NCBI RefSeq assembly: GCF_002915175.1
Contig: NZ_NXEJ01000004.1
Span: 186,001 to 250,000, forward strand
DNA length: 64,000 nucleotides
Direction: 5' to 3'
DNA from: Agrobacterium rosae
GTDB lineage: Bacteria; Pseudomonadota; Alphaproteobacteria; Rhizobiales; Rhizobiaceae
The stretch's first letter is position 1. Every line of letters starts with the position of its first letter. Under the pieces are notes generated by a model, which worked only from the letters and a program-made list of their open reading frames with translations, had not been told where the DNA came from and did not search any database. Made by a program: the position numbers and the translations under genes. Positions 17,827 through 25,620 of the stretch are shown here, one piece after another.

Positions 17827-18366
17827 ATGGTGTTCGGTCTTTTCAAAAAGAAAAACAACAATCGTCCCATTGTTGACAGGCAATATCATACGCTGACCAC
17901 TGCCGCGCGCCACCCGGATTTCTATCTGCACCTTGGTGTGCCAGATACAGTCATGGGCCGTTTCGAGATGCTTGCAATCATCATGATTCTCTACTTCCGG
18001 CGCACCAAATCCTCCGCCACCAGCGGGCAGGAGATTGCGCAGGAGATCGTGGATGCGTTTTTTCAGGACCTCGATCACTCCATGCGCGAGCTTGGCATTG
18101 GTGACCAGGGCGTGCCCAAGCGGATGAAGAAATTCGCTGGCATGTTCTATGGACGGCTTGAATCCTACGCTGCGGCGCTGGACGCTTCGGATGCGCAGGC
18201 ACTTGCGGCAGCCCTTGCACGCAATATATACCCGCAGGCAGAAGCGTCCGCGCCTGATATGCGCGGACTTGCCAATTGGATGATGGCGGCCGCCCATGCC
18301 TTGTCTGCGCAGTCGGAAGACCTTGTCGCGACAGGAAATGTCACGTTGCCCGTCCCCGAGTTATGA
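17827..18366 (+). CDS. Ubiquinol-cytochrome c chaperone family protein (CBP3/UQCC1-like)
   Basis: A 179-residue homologue of mitochondrial Cbp3/UQCC1, which helps translation and assembly of cytochrome b in complex III. Recognisable parts: 'HPDFYLHLGVPDTVMGRFEMLAI', 'SGQEIAQEIVDAFFQDLDHSMRELGIGD' and 'VPKRMKKFAGMFYGRLESY', the most conserved stretch of the family. The start ATG at 17827 gives M-V-F-G-L-F-K-K-K; earlier in-frame codons give an unlike, low-quality extension. It is 7 bp before yceD, so the two are co-transcribed, as in many alphaproteobacteria. Confidence 0.9.
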   Translation: MVFGLFKKKNNNRPIVDRQYHTLTTAARHPDFYLHLGVPDTVMGRFEMLAIIMILYFRRTKSSATSGQEIAQEIVDAFFQDLDHSMRELGIGDQGVPKRMKKFAGMFYGRLESYAAALDASDAQALAAALARNIYPQAEASAPDMRGLANWMMAAAHALSAQSEDLVATGNVTLPVPEL

Positions 18367-18373
18367 GGTTTCA

Positions 18374-18937
18374 ATGAGTTCGCAACATCCGGCCAACGAC
18401 GACGTACCTTTTTCCTATCCTGTGAAGGTAGGTCATATTTCCGCCAATCCCGTCAGGATTGGTCTCACCGCCAGCCCGGAAGAACTGATTGGGCTGGCAA
18501 AACTGTGGGATGTCGTGTCCGTGGAGTCTCTGAAAAGCGAATTGCAGGTGACGCGCTGGAAAAGAGATGGATTGAAAATTACCGGTGATGTGCGTGTTGC
18601 TCTGACCCAGGCTTGTGTTGTCACACTGGAGCCGGTTTCGAGTGTTATCGATGAAAAGATTGATCAGATTTTCGTACCAGAGGGTTCCAAACTGGCGCGC
18701 ATGATGCCGGACGAAAAAGGCGAAATCGTTCTGGACCCGGATGGTCCTGATATGCCCGACCAGTTCAGTGGTGATACGATCGATGTCGGTGTCGTTGTCG
18801 CGGAGTTCGCAGCGCTTGCCATCGAACCTTATCCGCGCAAGCCCGATGTGGATTTTGCAGGGTATGGCGAAGAGAAGCTTGTGGAAGAAAAAAAGCCGTC
18901 GCCTTTTGCGGCGTTGAAGGACTGGAAAAAAGACTGA
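18374..18937 (+). CDS. yceD: DUF177 / YceD-family protein
   Basis: A 187-residue YceD-like protein, a family tied to 23S rRNA/ribosomal large-subunit biogenesis in some bacteria and plants. Visible: 'RWKRDGLKITGDVRVALTQACVVTLEPV', the conserved central C-V-V-T-L-E-P motif, and the end 'PYPRKP' plus the acidic/basic tail PFAALKDWKKD. In many bacteria yceD is followed by rpmF and then plsX; here rpmF is missing and plsX follows after 96 bp. The start ATG is at 18374. Confidence 0.88.
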   Translation: MSSQHPANDDVPFSYPVKVGHISANPVRIGLTASPEELIGLAKLWDVVSVESLKSELQVTRWKRDGLKITGDVRVALTQACVVTLEPVSSVIDEKIDQIFVPEGSKLARMMPDEKGEIVLDPDGPDMPDQFSGDTIDVGVVVAEFAALAIEPYPRKPDVDFAGYGEEKLVEEKKPSPFAALKDWKKD

Positions 18938-19033
18938 ATCCGGTTAGCACCAATAATTCGGTTGTAAGAGAGCGCGGAAACGGTATTTTCGCGCAAAATT
19001 CCACCGCACGGCGGTTAGAAGGATCAGGGACGC

Positions 19034-20095
19034 GTGATCAGAATTGCAATTGACGTCATGGGCGGAGATTTTGGCCCTGATGTTGCCATACCCGGCGCTG
19101 CCAAGGCGCTGGAGCGGCATAACGATGTGGTTTTCCTGCTTTATGGGCAGAAGGCCAGATGTGAGCCCATTCTGGCGCAATTTCCGAAACTTCGGGAAAA
19201 GGCACAATTTTTCGACTGCGAAGTATCCGTTGCGATGGATGAGAAGCCAAGCCAGGCGCTGCGCCGTGGCCGCTATATCTCCAGCATGTGGCGCGCGCTT
19301 GAGGCCGTAAAGGTTGGCGAAGCGGATGTTGCGGTTTCCGCAGGTAACACCGGCGCGCTGATGGCCATGGCAAAATTCTGCCTGCGCACCATGGCACGTG
19401 TCGAGCGGCCTGCCATTGCCGGTATCTGGCCGACGACAAAGGGCGAAAGCATCGTTCTCGATGTGGGTGCCACGATCGGTGCCGATTCCCAGCAACTCCT
19501 CGACTTCGCCATCATGGGCGGGGCCATGGCCCGTGCGTTGTTCGATATCGACCGCCCGACGGTTGGCCTTCTCAACGTCGGCACCGAAGAGGTGAAGGGA
19601 CAGGAAGAGGTTCGCGAAGCCGGTCGTCTGATCCGTGAAGCAGGTCTTGGCACCATCGACTACCGCGGTTTCGTTGAGGGCAACGATATCGGCAAGGGTA
19701 CGGTTGATGTCGTGGTGACCGAAGGCTTTACCGGCAACATTGCGTTGAAGACGGCGGAAGGCACAGCCCGGCAGATCAATACGCTGCTGCGTGAAGCGAT
19801 TTCCCGCAGCTTTATTGCCAAAATCGGCTATATTCTCGCGAAAAGCGCATTCGATGTGCTGCGTGAGAAGATGGACCCCCGCAAGGTCAATGGTGGCGTG
19901 TTTCTGGGTCTGAACGGCATCGTCATCAAAAGCCACGGCAGCACGGATGCCATGGGCTTCGCGTCCGCAGTCGATGTTGGCTATGACATGGCGCATAATG
20001 GCCTAACAGCCAAAATAGAAAATGATTTGAAAGCTTACCACGCAAGACGTCTTCCGCCTCCGGCACCTGAAGCGCTCGTGGTTGATGAGGAATAG
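19034..20095 (+). CDS. plsX: Phosphate acyltransferase PlsX
   Basis: It converts acyl-ACP to acyl-phosphate, the first step of the PlsX/PlsY phospholipid route. It has 353 residues starting at GTG 19034: [12 protein letters not shown]. Motifs: '[12 protein letters not shown]', '[10 protein letters not shown]', '[17 protein letters not shown]' and '[12 protein letters not shown]'. fabH begins 3 bp after the stop, so the two are translationally coupled. The usual plsX-fabH-ihfA-merR group follows. Confidence 0.96.
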   Translation: MIRIAIDVMGGDFGPDVAIPGAAKALERHNDVVFLLYGQKARCEPILAQFPKLREKAQFFDCEVSVAMDEKPSQALRRGRYISSMWRALEAVKVGEADVAVSAGNTGALMAMAKFCLRTMARVERPAIAGIWPTTKGESIVLDVGATIGADSQQLLDFAIMGGAMARALFDIDRPTVGLLNVGTEEVKGQEEVREAGRLIREAGLGTIDYRGFVEGNDIGKGTVDVVVTEGFTGNIALKTAEGTARQINTLLREAISRSFIAKIGYILAKSAFDVLREKMDPRKVNGGVFLGLNGIVIKSHGSTDAMGFASAVDVGYDMAHNGLTAKIENDLKAYHARRLPPPAPEALVVDEE

Positions 20096-20098
20096 AAG

Positions 20099-21070
20099 AT
20101 GATCCGCTCAATTATACGGGGTTACGGTGCAGCGCTGCCAAAGCGCGTCATGACGAACCAGGACATTGAAGCGATCGTAGAGACCACCGATGAGTGGATC
20201 GTGCAGCGCACCGGCATCAAGCAGCGCTACATCGCGGGTGAGGGGGAGACGACCTCTTCGCTTGGCGAGTTGGCAGCGCGCGCGGCTCTTGAAAATGCTG
20301 GTATCAAGCCTGACGAAATCGACCTCATCATCGTGGCGACATCAACGCCTGATAATACCTTTCCTGCAACGGCGGTGAATATCCAGAACCGTCTTGGCAT
20401 CACCGGCGGCTTCGCATTCGACGTTCAGGCTGTCTGTTCAGGCTTCGTCTATGCCATGGCAACCGCCGACCTTTACATTCGTGGCGGCATGGCCAAGCGG
20501 GTACTGGTCATTGGCGCGGAAACATTCTCGCGCATTCTCGACTGGACCGATCGCACGACCTGCGTTTTGTTCGGTGACGGTGCCGGTGCTGTTGTTCTCG
20601 AGGCGGGCGAGGGCGAAGGCAAGACCTCCGATCGCGGCATTCTGACATCCAATCTGCGTTCCGATGGTTCGCACAAGGATAAGCTTTACGTGGACGGTGG
20701 CCCATCAACGACAGGCACCGTCGGTCATCTGCGCATGGAAGGCCGTGAGGTTTTCAAGCACGCCGTTGGCATGATTACCGACGTTATCGAGGCTGCATTC
20801 GAGGCGACCGGTACGACCGCTGACGACCTGGACTGGCTGGTGCCGCACCAGGCAAACCGTCGTATTATCGATGGTTCCGCGAAAAAACTCGGCATTCCGA
20901 GCGAAAAGGTTGTGATCACGGTGGATCAGCATGGCAACACGTCTGCCGCTTCCATTCCGCTTGCACTGGCTGTTGCCGCTGCTGATGGCCGCATCAAAAA
21001 GGGCGATCTGGTGATGCTGGAAGCCATGGGTGGCGGTTTCGCATGGGGTGCTGTTCTGCTGCGCTGGTAA
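20099..21070 (+). CDS. fabH: Beta-ketoacyl-ACP synthase III
   Basis: It starts type II fatty-acid synthesis by condensing acetyl-CoA with malonyl-ACP. It has 323 residues. The catalytic triad is visible: Cys113 ([12 protein letters not shown]), His in VPHQANRR, and Asn in QHGNTSAAS. '[14 protein letters not shown]' is the N-terminal family signature. It is coupled to plsX upstream; ihfA follows after ~145 bp and may have its own promoter. Confidence 0.97.
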   Translation: MIRSIIRGYGAALPKRVMTNQDIEAIVETTDEWIVQRTGIKQRYIAGEGETTSSLGELAARAALENAGIKPDEIDLIIVATSTPDNTFPATAVNIQNRLGITGGFAFDVQAVCSGFVYAMATADLYIRGGMAKRVLVIGAETFSRILDWTDRTTCVLFGDGAGAVVLEAGEGEGKTSDRGILTSNLRSDGSHKDKLYVDGGPSTTGTVGHLRMEGREVFKHAVGMITDVIEAAFEATGTTADDLDWLVPHQANRRIIDGSAKKLGIPSEKVVITVDQHGNTSAASIPLALAVAAADGRIKKGDLVMLEAMGGGFAWGAVLLRW

Positions 21071-21214
21071 AATTTGCTTTATGATGCCCGGTAAGCCATT
21101 GCCACTATTAATGGAAATCCCTAAACGATTCTGGAAACTTTGCTTGACCGGTTGAGGCAAGGGCAATAATCTCTGCCCGGTTCAGCAGAATAAAAGAGAG
21201 CGGTGCGGGGAAAT

Positions 21215-21553
21215 ATGGCCGGGAAAACAGTGACACGTGCGGATCTAGCCGAGTCTGTGTTTCGAAAAGTGGGGTTGTCCCGGACTGAATCCGCCGAACT
21301 GGTTGAAACCGTCATCGACGAGATTTGTAACGCGATCACTCGCGGAGAGGTGGTCAAGCTCTCCTCCTTCGCGACCTTTCAGATCCGTGAAAAGAATGAG
21401 CGTATCGGTCGCAATCCCAAGACCGGTGAAGAGGTGCCTATTTCTCCCCGCCGCGTCATGACCTTCAAGGCATCCAACGTTTTGAAGCAGCGCATTCTCA
21501 AAGCCCATTCGGCGCGCAAGGCGAAACAGAAAAGCCAGAAAGCCGGCTCCTGA
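21215..21553 (+). CDS. ihfA: Integration host factor subunit alpha
   Basis: A 112-residue HU/IHF-family DNA-bending protein that pairs with IhfB. It begins '[16 protein letters not shown]'; the arm region '[20 protein letters not shown]' has the Arg-Asn-Pro that intercalates DNA, and the protein ends in a basic tail ([12 protein letters not shown]). The ATG at 21215 is chosen over an in-frame GTG four codons upstream, because GCGGGG lies before it. The position between fabH and merR is standard. Confidence 0.95.
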   Translation: MAGKTVTRADLAESVFRKVGLSRTESAELVETVIDEICNAITRGEVVKLSSFATFQIREKNERIGRNPKTGEEVPISPRRVMTFKASNVLKQRILKAHSARKAKQKSQKAGS

Positions 21554-21718
21554 GCCGCATTCTTTTGAGCAGTTGAAGTGATTTTTACACGCTGCGATTC
21601 CTTTCTTCCTGTGAAGATAGTTGAATTTCAACCGCCAAGCTGTTGAAACAAAGGCGATTCGCATCATACCTTGTTGCGTGTTTTGGATTCTGCCTTTGGT
21701 CTGAATGGGAGTTGAACT

Positions 21719-22258
21719 TTGGATAAGAGCCCCGACGCCTTTCGAACGATCAGCGAAGTGGCGGATGATCTGGACCTCCCGCAACACGTTCTGCGTTTCT
21801 GGGAAACACGCTTTCCGCAGATTAAACCGATGAAGCGCGGCGGTGGCCGTCGCTATTATCGCCCTGACGATGTCGATCTTTTGAAGGGTATTCGTCACCT
21901 TTTGTATGATCACGGTTATACGATCAAGGGCGTGCAAAAGCTGCTCAAAACCAATGGCAACCGCTTCGTCTCCGCCATCGCTTCAGGCGATATGGCGACA
22001 ATGGAAGCCATCATGGCCGCCAGCGGTGAGAAGGACACACCGGAGCCACGCGTTGCCGCTTCAGAGGAAGATGAAGTCGTCGGACGCCCCAAGGCCCGGC
22101 CTAGCGGTCGTTTCTTCGGCTTTGGCGGGAATGGTTCAGACGACACGCCGGAGATATCCCTCGGTAAATCCAGCATCAACAAGGATGACCGTGCCCTTCT
22201 GCAGGAAGCCCTGTTCGACCTTCTGGAATGCAAGCGGCTGCTGGACCAGGTCCGCTGA
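21719..22258 (+). CDS. MerR-family transcriptional regulator
   Basis: A 179-residue MerR-type protein with an N-terminal winged-helix domain ([26 protein letters not shown], then [22 protein letters not shown]). It lacks the metal-binding cysteines of MerR proper; the C-terminal half is acidic and low-complexity, ending in a helix '[20 protein letters not shown]'. Known only as a conserved neighbour of ihfA in alphaproteobacteria; its targets are unknown. The start is TTG at 21719. A terminator follows the stop. Confidence 0.88.
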   Translation: MDKSPDAFRTISEVADDLDLPQHVLRFWETRFPQIKPMKRGGGRRYYRPDDVDLLKGIRHLLYDHGYTIKGVQKLLKTNGNRFVSAIASGDMATMEAIMAASGEKDTPEPRVAASEEDEVVGRPKARPSGRFFGFGGNGSDDTPEISLGKSSINKDDRALLQEALFDLLECKRLLDQVR

Positions 22259-22269
22259 CAATCATAAAG

Positions 22270-22291
22270 TTTGGGGATAACCCAAATTTTT
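22270..22291 (+). terminator. Rho-independent terminator after merR-family gene
   Basis: TTTGGG (22270-22275) / CCCAAA (22281-22286), loop GATAA, followed by TTTTT. It separates the MerR gene from the next one. Confidence 0.8.
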
Positions 22292-22325
22292 AAGCGGCAT
22301 TTATGTCAAATGCCAACCTTTCGGA

Positions 22326-22371
22326 AACTCCTTGGGCCGATAATGCGGCCCGGACAAGGAGTTATCCCGTG
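22326..22371 (+). promoter_or_regulatory. Hairpin sequestering the ribosome-binding site of the nuclease-like gene
   Basis: AACTCCTTG (22326-22334) pairs perfectly with CAAGGAGTT (22355-22363), which contains the SD AAGGAG (22356-22361). An inner stem GGCCG (22335-22339) / CGGCC (22346-22350) closes a 6-nt loop. The GTG start is at 22369, 7 nt after the SD. Folding would block initiation. Confidence 0.6.
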
Positions 22372-23076
22372 AGCAAGAGAAAACCTTCAAGTCGTCGTCG
22401 CAGCTCCGCCAAGTCTGGCGGTTCAGGTCTGTGGTCGTGGCTGTTGCTGTTCGGCGTCGCCGTCGGCGGCATACAGGTCTATGAGCATCGCGACAGCCTG
22501 ATGCCGAAATTGAAAGACACGGTTGCCGCCGTATCGAAGCCCGCCGCGCCGCAACCAAGGTTGCGGGAGGTTGCCGCGGAAAGGCCGAAACCATCCGCCA
22601 CACAAACCGTAGCACTTCCGGCAAGTGGTGCCCCCGTGCCGCCCCGCGCCATCGCGATGCCCAACGGTGCAGCAACGATGTCTACGCAGGCATCAACCAA
22701 TGCGCTGCCATCATCCCGCCCGCCGGTGGAGAACGTATCGCTGGGTGCAAAGCCCGGGACGTTCGCTTTCTGCGGTCGATCCGGTCTCAACAATTGCGTC
22801 GCCGATGGCAACACATTCTGGCTCAAAGGCGAGAAAATGAAACTCGCCGGTATCGCCGTTCCGCAAACGGATCAGGCCCGATGCCTGGAAGAGCGCCAGA
22901 AGGGCTTTGCCGCAAAGGTTCGCCTGCGCGATATGCTGAACGGCGGCAATTTCCAGGTCGCCTCCATGGGAGGTGCCTCGACACTATCGAGATCCGGCGT
23001 CTCTTTCGCAGACCAGTTGGTGCGCGAAGGTCTGGCGCTGCCAGCGGGCAGGGGAAATCAATCCTGGTGCGGGTAA
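22369..23076 (+). CDS. Degenerate staphylococcal-nuclease-fold (thermonuclease-like) membrane-anchored protein
   Basis: A 235-residue protein with a basic N-terminus (SKRKPSSRRRSSAKS), one membrane anchor (LWSWLLLFGVAVGGIQVY), a long Pro/Ala-rich linker, and a C-terminal SNase-like domain (~FAFCGRSGLNNCVADGN to the end). Active-site residues of SNase are replaced: the usual R-L-A-G-I-D-A-P-E reads K-L-A-G-I-A-V-P-Q, so Arg35, Asp40 and Glu43 equivalents are lost, and D-G-D-T is D-G-N-T. It is therefore likely non-catalytic. The start GTG at 22369 has a strong SD; an ATG at 22303 lacks one and would give an extension crossing the SD hairpin. tRNA-Leu follows. Confidence 0.72.
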   Translation: MSKRKPSSRRRSSAKSGGSGLWSWLLLFGVAVGGIQVYEHRDSLMPKLKDTVAAVSKPAAPQPRLREVAAERPKPSATQTVALPASGAPVPPRAIAMPNGAATMSTQASTNALPSSRPPVENVSLGAKPGTFAFCGRSGLNNCVADGNTFWLKGEKMKLAGIAVPQTDQARCLEERQKGFAAKVRLRDMLNGGNFQVASMGGASTLSRSGVSFADQLVREGLALPAGRGNQSWCG

Positions 23077-23142
23077 TTTCGACTTCGCACCACACCTGCC
23101 CGTTGACCACAGCCGCTTGCGCTGTGTAGATAAAAACGGCAA

Positions 23143-23228
23143 GCGGACGTGGCGGAATCGGTATACGCAGCAGACTTAAAATCTGCCGACCTCTGGTCTT
23201 GCGGGTTCAAGTCCCGCCGTCCGCACCA
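23143..23228 (+). tRNA. tRNA-Leu (anticodon TAA)
   Basis: An 86-nt class II tRNA with a long variable arm. The acceptor stem GCGGACG pairs with CGTCCGC, then A and CCA. The anticodon stem GCAGA/TCTGC encloses CTTAAAA, giving TAA, which reads UUA leucine codons. A toxin-antitoxin locus begins about 115 bp downstream. Confidence 0.97.
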
Positions 23229-23291
23229 ATGAACCCACCCCTGCCTGGCAATGGGTTTGCGCACATTTCCCTTTTTCGTCCAATTGTTCTC

Positions 23292-23325
23292 AATATGGGA
23301 ATTGTGCTTGTTCCCGTATTGGGAA
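23292..23325 (+). promoter_or_regulatory. Palindromic operator candidate upstream of higBA
   Basis: AATATGGGAA (23292-23301) and TTCCCGTATT (23311-23320) form a near-perfect dyad with a 9-bp spacer. TTCCC-GTATT-GGGAA (23311-23325) forms a second, overlapping one. The position 19 bp before the toxin ATG fits autorepression by HigA, as known for HigBA systems. Confidence 0.6.
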
Positions 23326-23343
23326 TATGCTATCAAGGGACCT

Positions 23344-23640
23344 ATGCAGATTATTGCCAAGTCGACGTTAAAGCAGTTCTGGGAGCGCCACGCGCAAGCC
23401 GAAACGCCTTTGAAAACGTAGTATTCAATCGTCAGCAGAGCTGAGTGGACCGGACCTTCGGATGTGAAGGCGATGTTCGGTTCGACTGTAGACTTTGTTT
23501 CGGATAATCGCATTATTTTCGATATTTCAGGCAATAAATATCGTCTGATTGTTCATGTTGCTTATTCCTACAAGCGTATCCTGATCAAGTTCGTGGGCAG
23601 CCATAAGGAATATGATCAGATTAACCCGGAGACAGTGTAA
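23344..23640 (+). pseudogene. higB: HigB-family toxin gene interrupted by an in-frame amber stop
   Basis: Read as one frame from ATG 23344 to TAA 23638-23640, it encodes a 98-codon HigB/RelE-superfamily mRNA interferase: M-Q-I-I-A-K-S-T-L-K at the start, 'AEWTGPSDVKAMFGSTVDFV' and 'NKYRLIVHVAYSYKRILIKF' downstream. Codon 26 (23419-23421) is TAG, where the family usually has Trp. No frameshift is present; the rest of the frame is intact and ends overlapping the higA ATG by one base (TAATG). The truncated 25-residue product should be inactive. A single G-to-A change from TGG would explain it. Confidence 0.85.
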
Positions 23641-24035
23641 TGGATGACATTCGGGCCATCAGAAACGATGATGATCTCGCATGGGCTATCGCGACGGTCG
23701 CCCCTTATTTTGATAACCCACCAGACTTCGGAACGCCCGAAGCGGACCGGTTTGATATCCTCTCCACTCTTATTGAAGCCTATGAGGATAAGCATCACGC
23801 TATCGACACGCCAGAGCCCGTAGAGCTTATCAAAGCTCATATGGAAATGACCGGGCGTACCCAAGGTGATCTGGCAATGCTTCTCGGCTCAAGACCACGC
23901 GCATCAGAAGTTTTGAATAAAAAGCGCGCGCTCACCGTGGAAATGGTTCACAAGCTCCATAAAGAATGGGGAATTCCTGCTGATTGCCTTGTCCAGCCAT
24001 ACCATCTTGCGGTTCAGCAACGGCGATACGCTTAG
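23640..24035 (+). CDS. higA: HigA-family antitoxin
   Basis: A 131-residue antitoxin whose C-terminal half is a helix-turn-helix of the XRE/HigA type (ELIKAHMEMTGRTQGDLAMLLGSRPRASEVLNKKRAL). The N-terminal ~60 residues are acidic and probably hold the toxin-neutralising part. It is translationally coupled to higB (1-bp overlap). The frame is intact, though its partner is broken. The base composition is visibly A+T-richer than the flanking genes, and it lies beside a tRNA, which suggests acquisition. It ends 11 bp from the opposing trkH. Confidence 0.9.
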   Translation: MDDIRAIRNDDDLAWAIATVAPYFDNPPDFGTPEADRFDILSTLIEAYEDKHHAIDTPEPVELIKAHMEMTGRTQGDLAMLLGSRPRASEVLNKKRALTVEMVHKLHKEWGIPADCLVQPYHLAVQQRRYA

Positions 24036-24046
24036 GAAGCGACCTC

Positions 24047-25507
24047 TTACCCCTTCCAAAACAACGGCATTAACAGCACCAGCACCGTCAATATCTCCAA
24101 ACGGCCAAGCAGCATCATCAAGGACAGCAGGTAAAGAGCCGGGTCGCTGATGGTGGAGAAGTTGCCAGCGGGGCCGATGATTGGGCCGACGCCGGGGCCG
24201 ACATTGGCGAGCGATGTGGCGACGGCGGAGGTTGCGGTCAGGAAGTCGTAGCCCATTGCGCTCATGATCAAGCTGCCGCCGATCCACAGGGCGATGAAGC
24301 AGCTCAGGAAGAGGAAGACGTTGCGGATGGTTTCGGCGTCCACGACTTGGGCACCATAACGTACGGAATATACTGCGTCCGGGTAGAGCAGTTTTTTCAG
24401 ACCGGTTTTCACGACATTATAGACGATGACGAAGCGGTAGGCCTTGATGCCGCCGGCTGTCGAGCCGGAACAGCCGCCCATGAAGGTGGCGAAGAAGGCG
24501 ACGACCACGACGAAGGGCCCCCACAGCGTATAATCGTCGCTGGCAAAGCCGCCGGTGGAAAGGATCGAGGTCATGTTGAAGAAGGAATGGCTGAGCGCAA
24601 TGTAAAGCGGGACGTCATTGGTCAGGTGATGGTAGATGCCGACGGCCAGCGAGATGGCGCAGAGATAGCCGATGAAAACCCTAATTTGCGGATCGTGGAT
24701 AATATCCATGCGTCCGCGGACCGCCAGCAGGATCATGACGGAAAAGGGCAGGCTTCCGAGGATGAGAAAAAAAGTAGCGATCCACAGCAGCGCAACATTG
24801 TCGCCGAAAAAGGCGAAGGACGCATCATGAGTGGAGAACCCGCCGGTAGCCACAGTGGACATGGCGTGGTTCAGCGCATCGAAATGCGTCATGCCTGCGA
24901 AATCGAATGCGATGGTGCAGGCCAGTGTCATCACCACATAGATGCCGACGAAGGCCTTGGTGAAGCTGGCTAGCCGCGCGAAAGGCCTGTCGTTGGCTGT
25001 ATCTGAGGATTCCATGCGAAAGAACGTCATGCCGCCGACGCGCAGCAGCGGCAGGATGAAAAGGCCGAGCGCGACGATACCGATGCCGCCCAGCCAGCAC
25101 AGCAACGAGCGCCAGATGAGGATGCCCTGCGGGGCCTTGTCCAGACCATAGATGGCGGTGGAGCCGGTGGTGGTGATAGCGGAAACGGATTCGAACATGG
25201 CCTGTCCGAAGGTCAGGTTGAGTTCGGACAGATAGAGCGGAACGGCACCGATAAGCGAGAACACCAACCACAGAACGTTGACCAGCAGAAAGCCGAAACG
25301 TTTGTTAAAGGTGGGCATGGGCGCGCGTGTGGCGAGCGCGCAGGCCAGCGCCAGTCCGCCGCACATGAAGCCGGATGTGGCAAAGATTGCCCAGTCATTG
25401 TTGCCGTAATAGAGATCGGCCATGGCGGGTATGAACATCGCCGTTGCCATGTAGAGCCCGAAGACCGAGGCGATATAGAGGACTGCGCGCAGAAGGTTGC
25501 TGTTCAA
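24047..25507 (-). CDS. trkH: TrkH-family potassium uptake protein
   Basis: The membrane channel subunit of Trk/Ktr K+ uptake, working with a cytosolic TrkA. It has 486 residues with about ten hydrophobic segments. Four pore loops with the filter glycines can be seen: 'ITTTGSTAIYGLD', 'MSTVATGGFSTHDASF', 'TSILSTGGFASDDYTLWG' and, in a more diverged form, 'TSLANVGPGVGPIIGPAGN'. 'FMGGCSGSTAGGIKAYR' is the usual TrkH cytoplasmic motif. It is divergent from ilvA. No trkA lies in the window. Confidence 0.94.
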   Translation of the reverse strand: MNSNLLRAVLYIASVFGLYMATAMFIPAMADLYYGNNDWAIFATSGFMCGGLALACALATRAPMPTFNKRFGFLLVNVLWLVFSLIGAVPLYLSELNLTFGQAMFESVSAITTTGSTAIYGLDKAPQGILIWRSLLCWLGGIGIVALGLFILPLLRVGGMTFFRMESSDTANDRPFARLASFTKAFVGIYVVMTLACTIAFDFAGMTHFDALNHAMSTVATGGFSTHDASFAFFGDNVALLWIATFFLILGSLPFSVMILLAVRGRMDIIHDPQIRVFIGYLCAISLAVGIYHHLTNDVPLYIALSHSFFNMTSILSTGGFASDDYTLWGPFVVVVAFFATFMGGCSGSTAGGIKAYRFVIVYNVVKTGLKKLLYPDAVYSVRYGAQVVDAETIRNVFLFLSCFIALWIGGSLIMSAMGYDFLTATSAVATSLANVGPGVGPIIGPAGNFSTISDPALYLLSLMMLLGRLEILTVLVLLMPLFWKG

Positions 25508-25620
25508 TAAATGGAACCTTGATCGAGTGAAGCGTACCGAAGTTGCGCAAAGAGTCTTTGTGTCAGGCCTTTTCCTATGGCATAGCGGGTGCCATCTTGA
25601 AATTCAATGGATTGAAAATC

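Noticed and set aside
24347..24973. 208-codon plus-strand frame opposite trkH
   Set aside because: Extremely rich in charged residues, the mirror of a hydrophobic gene. Not a protein.
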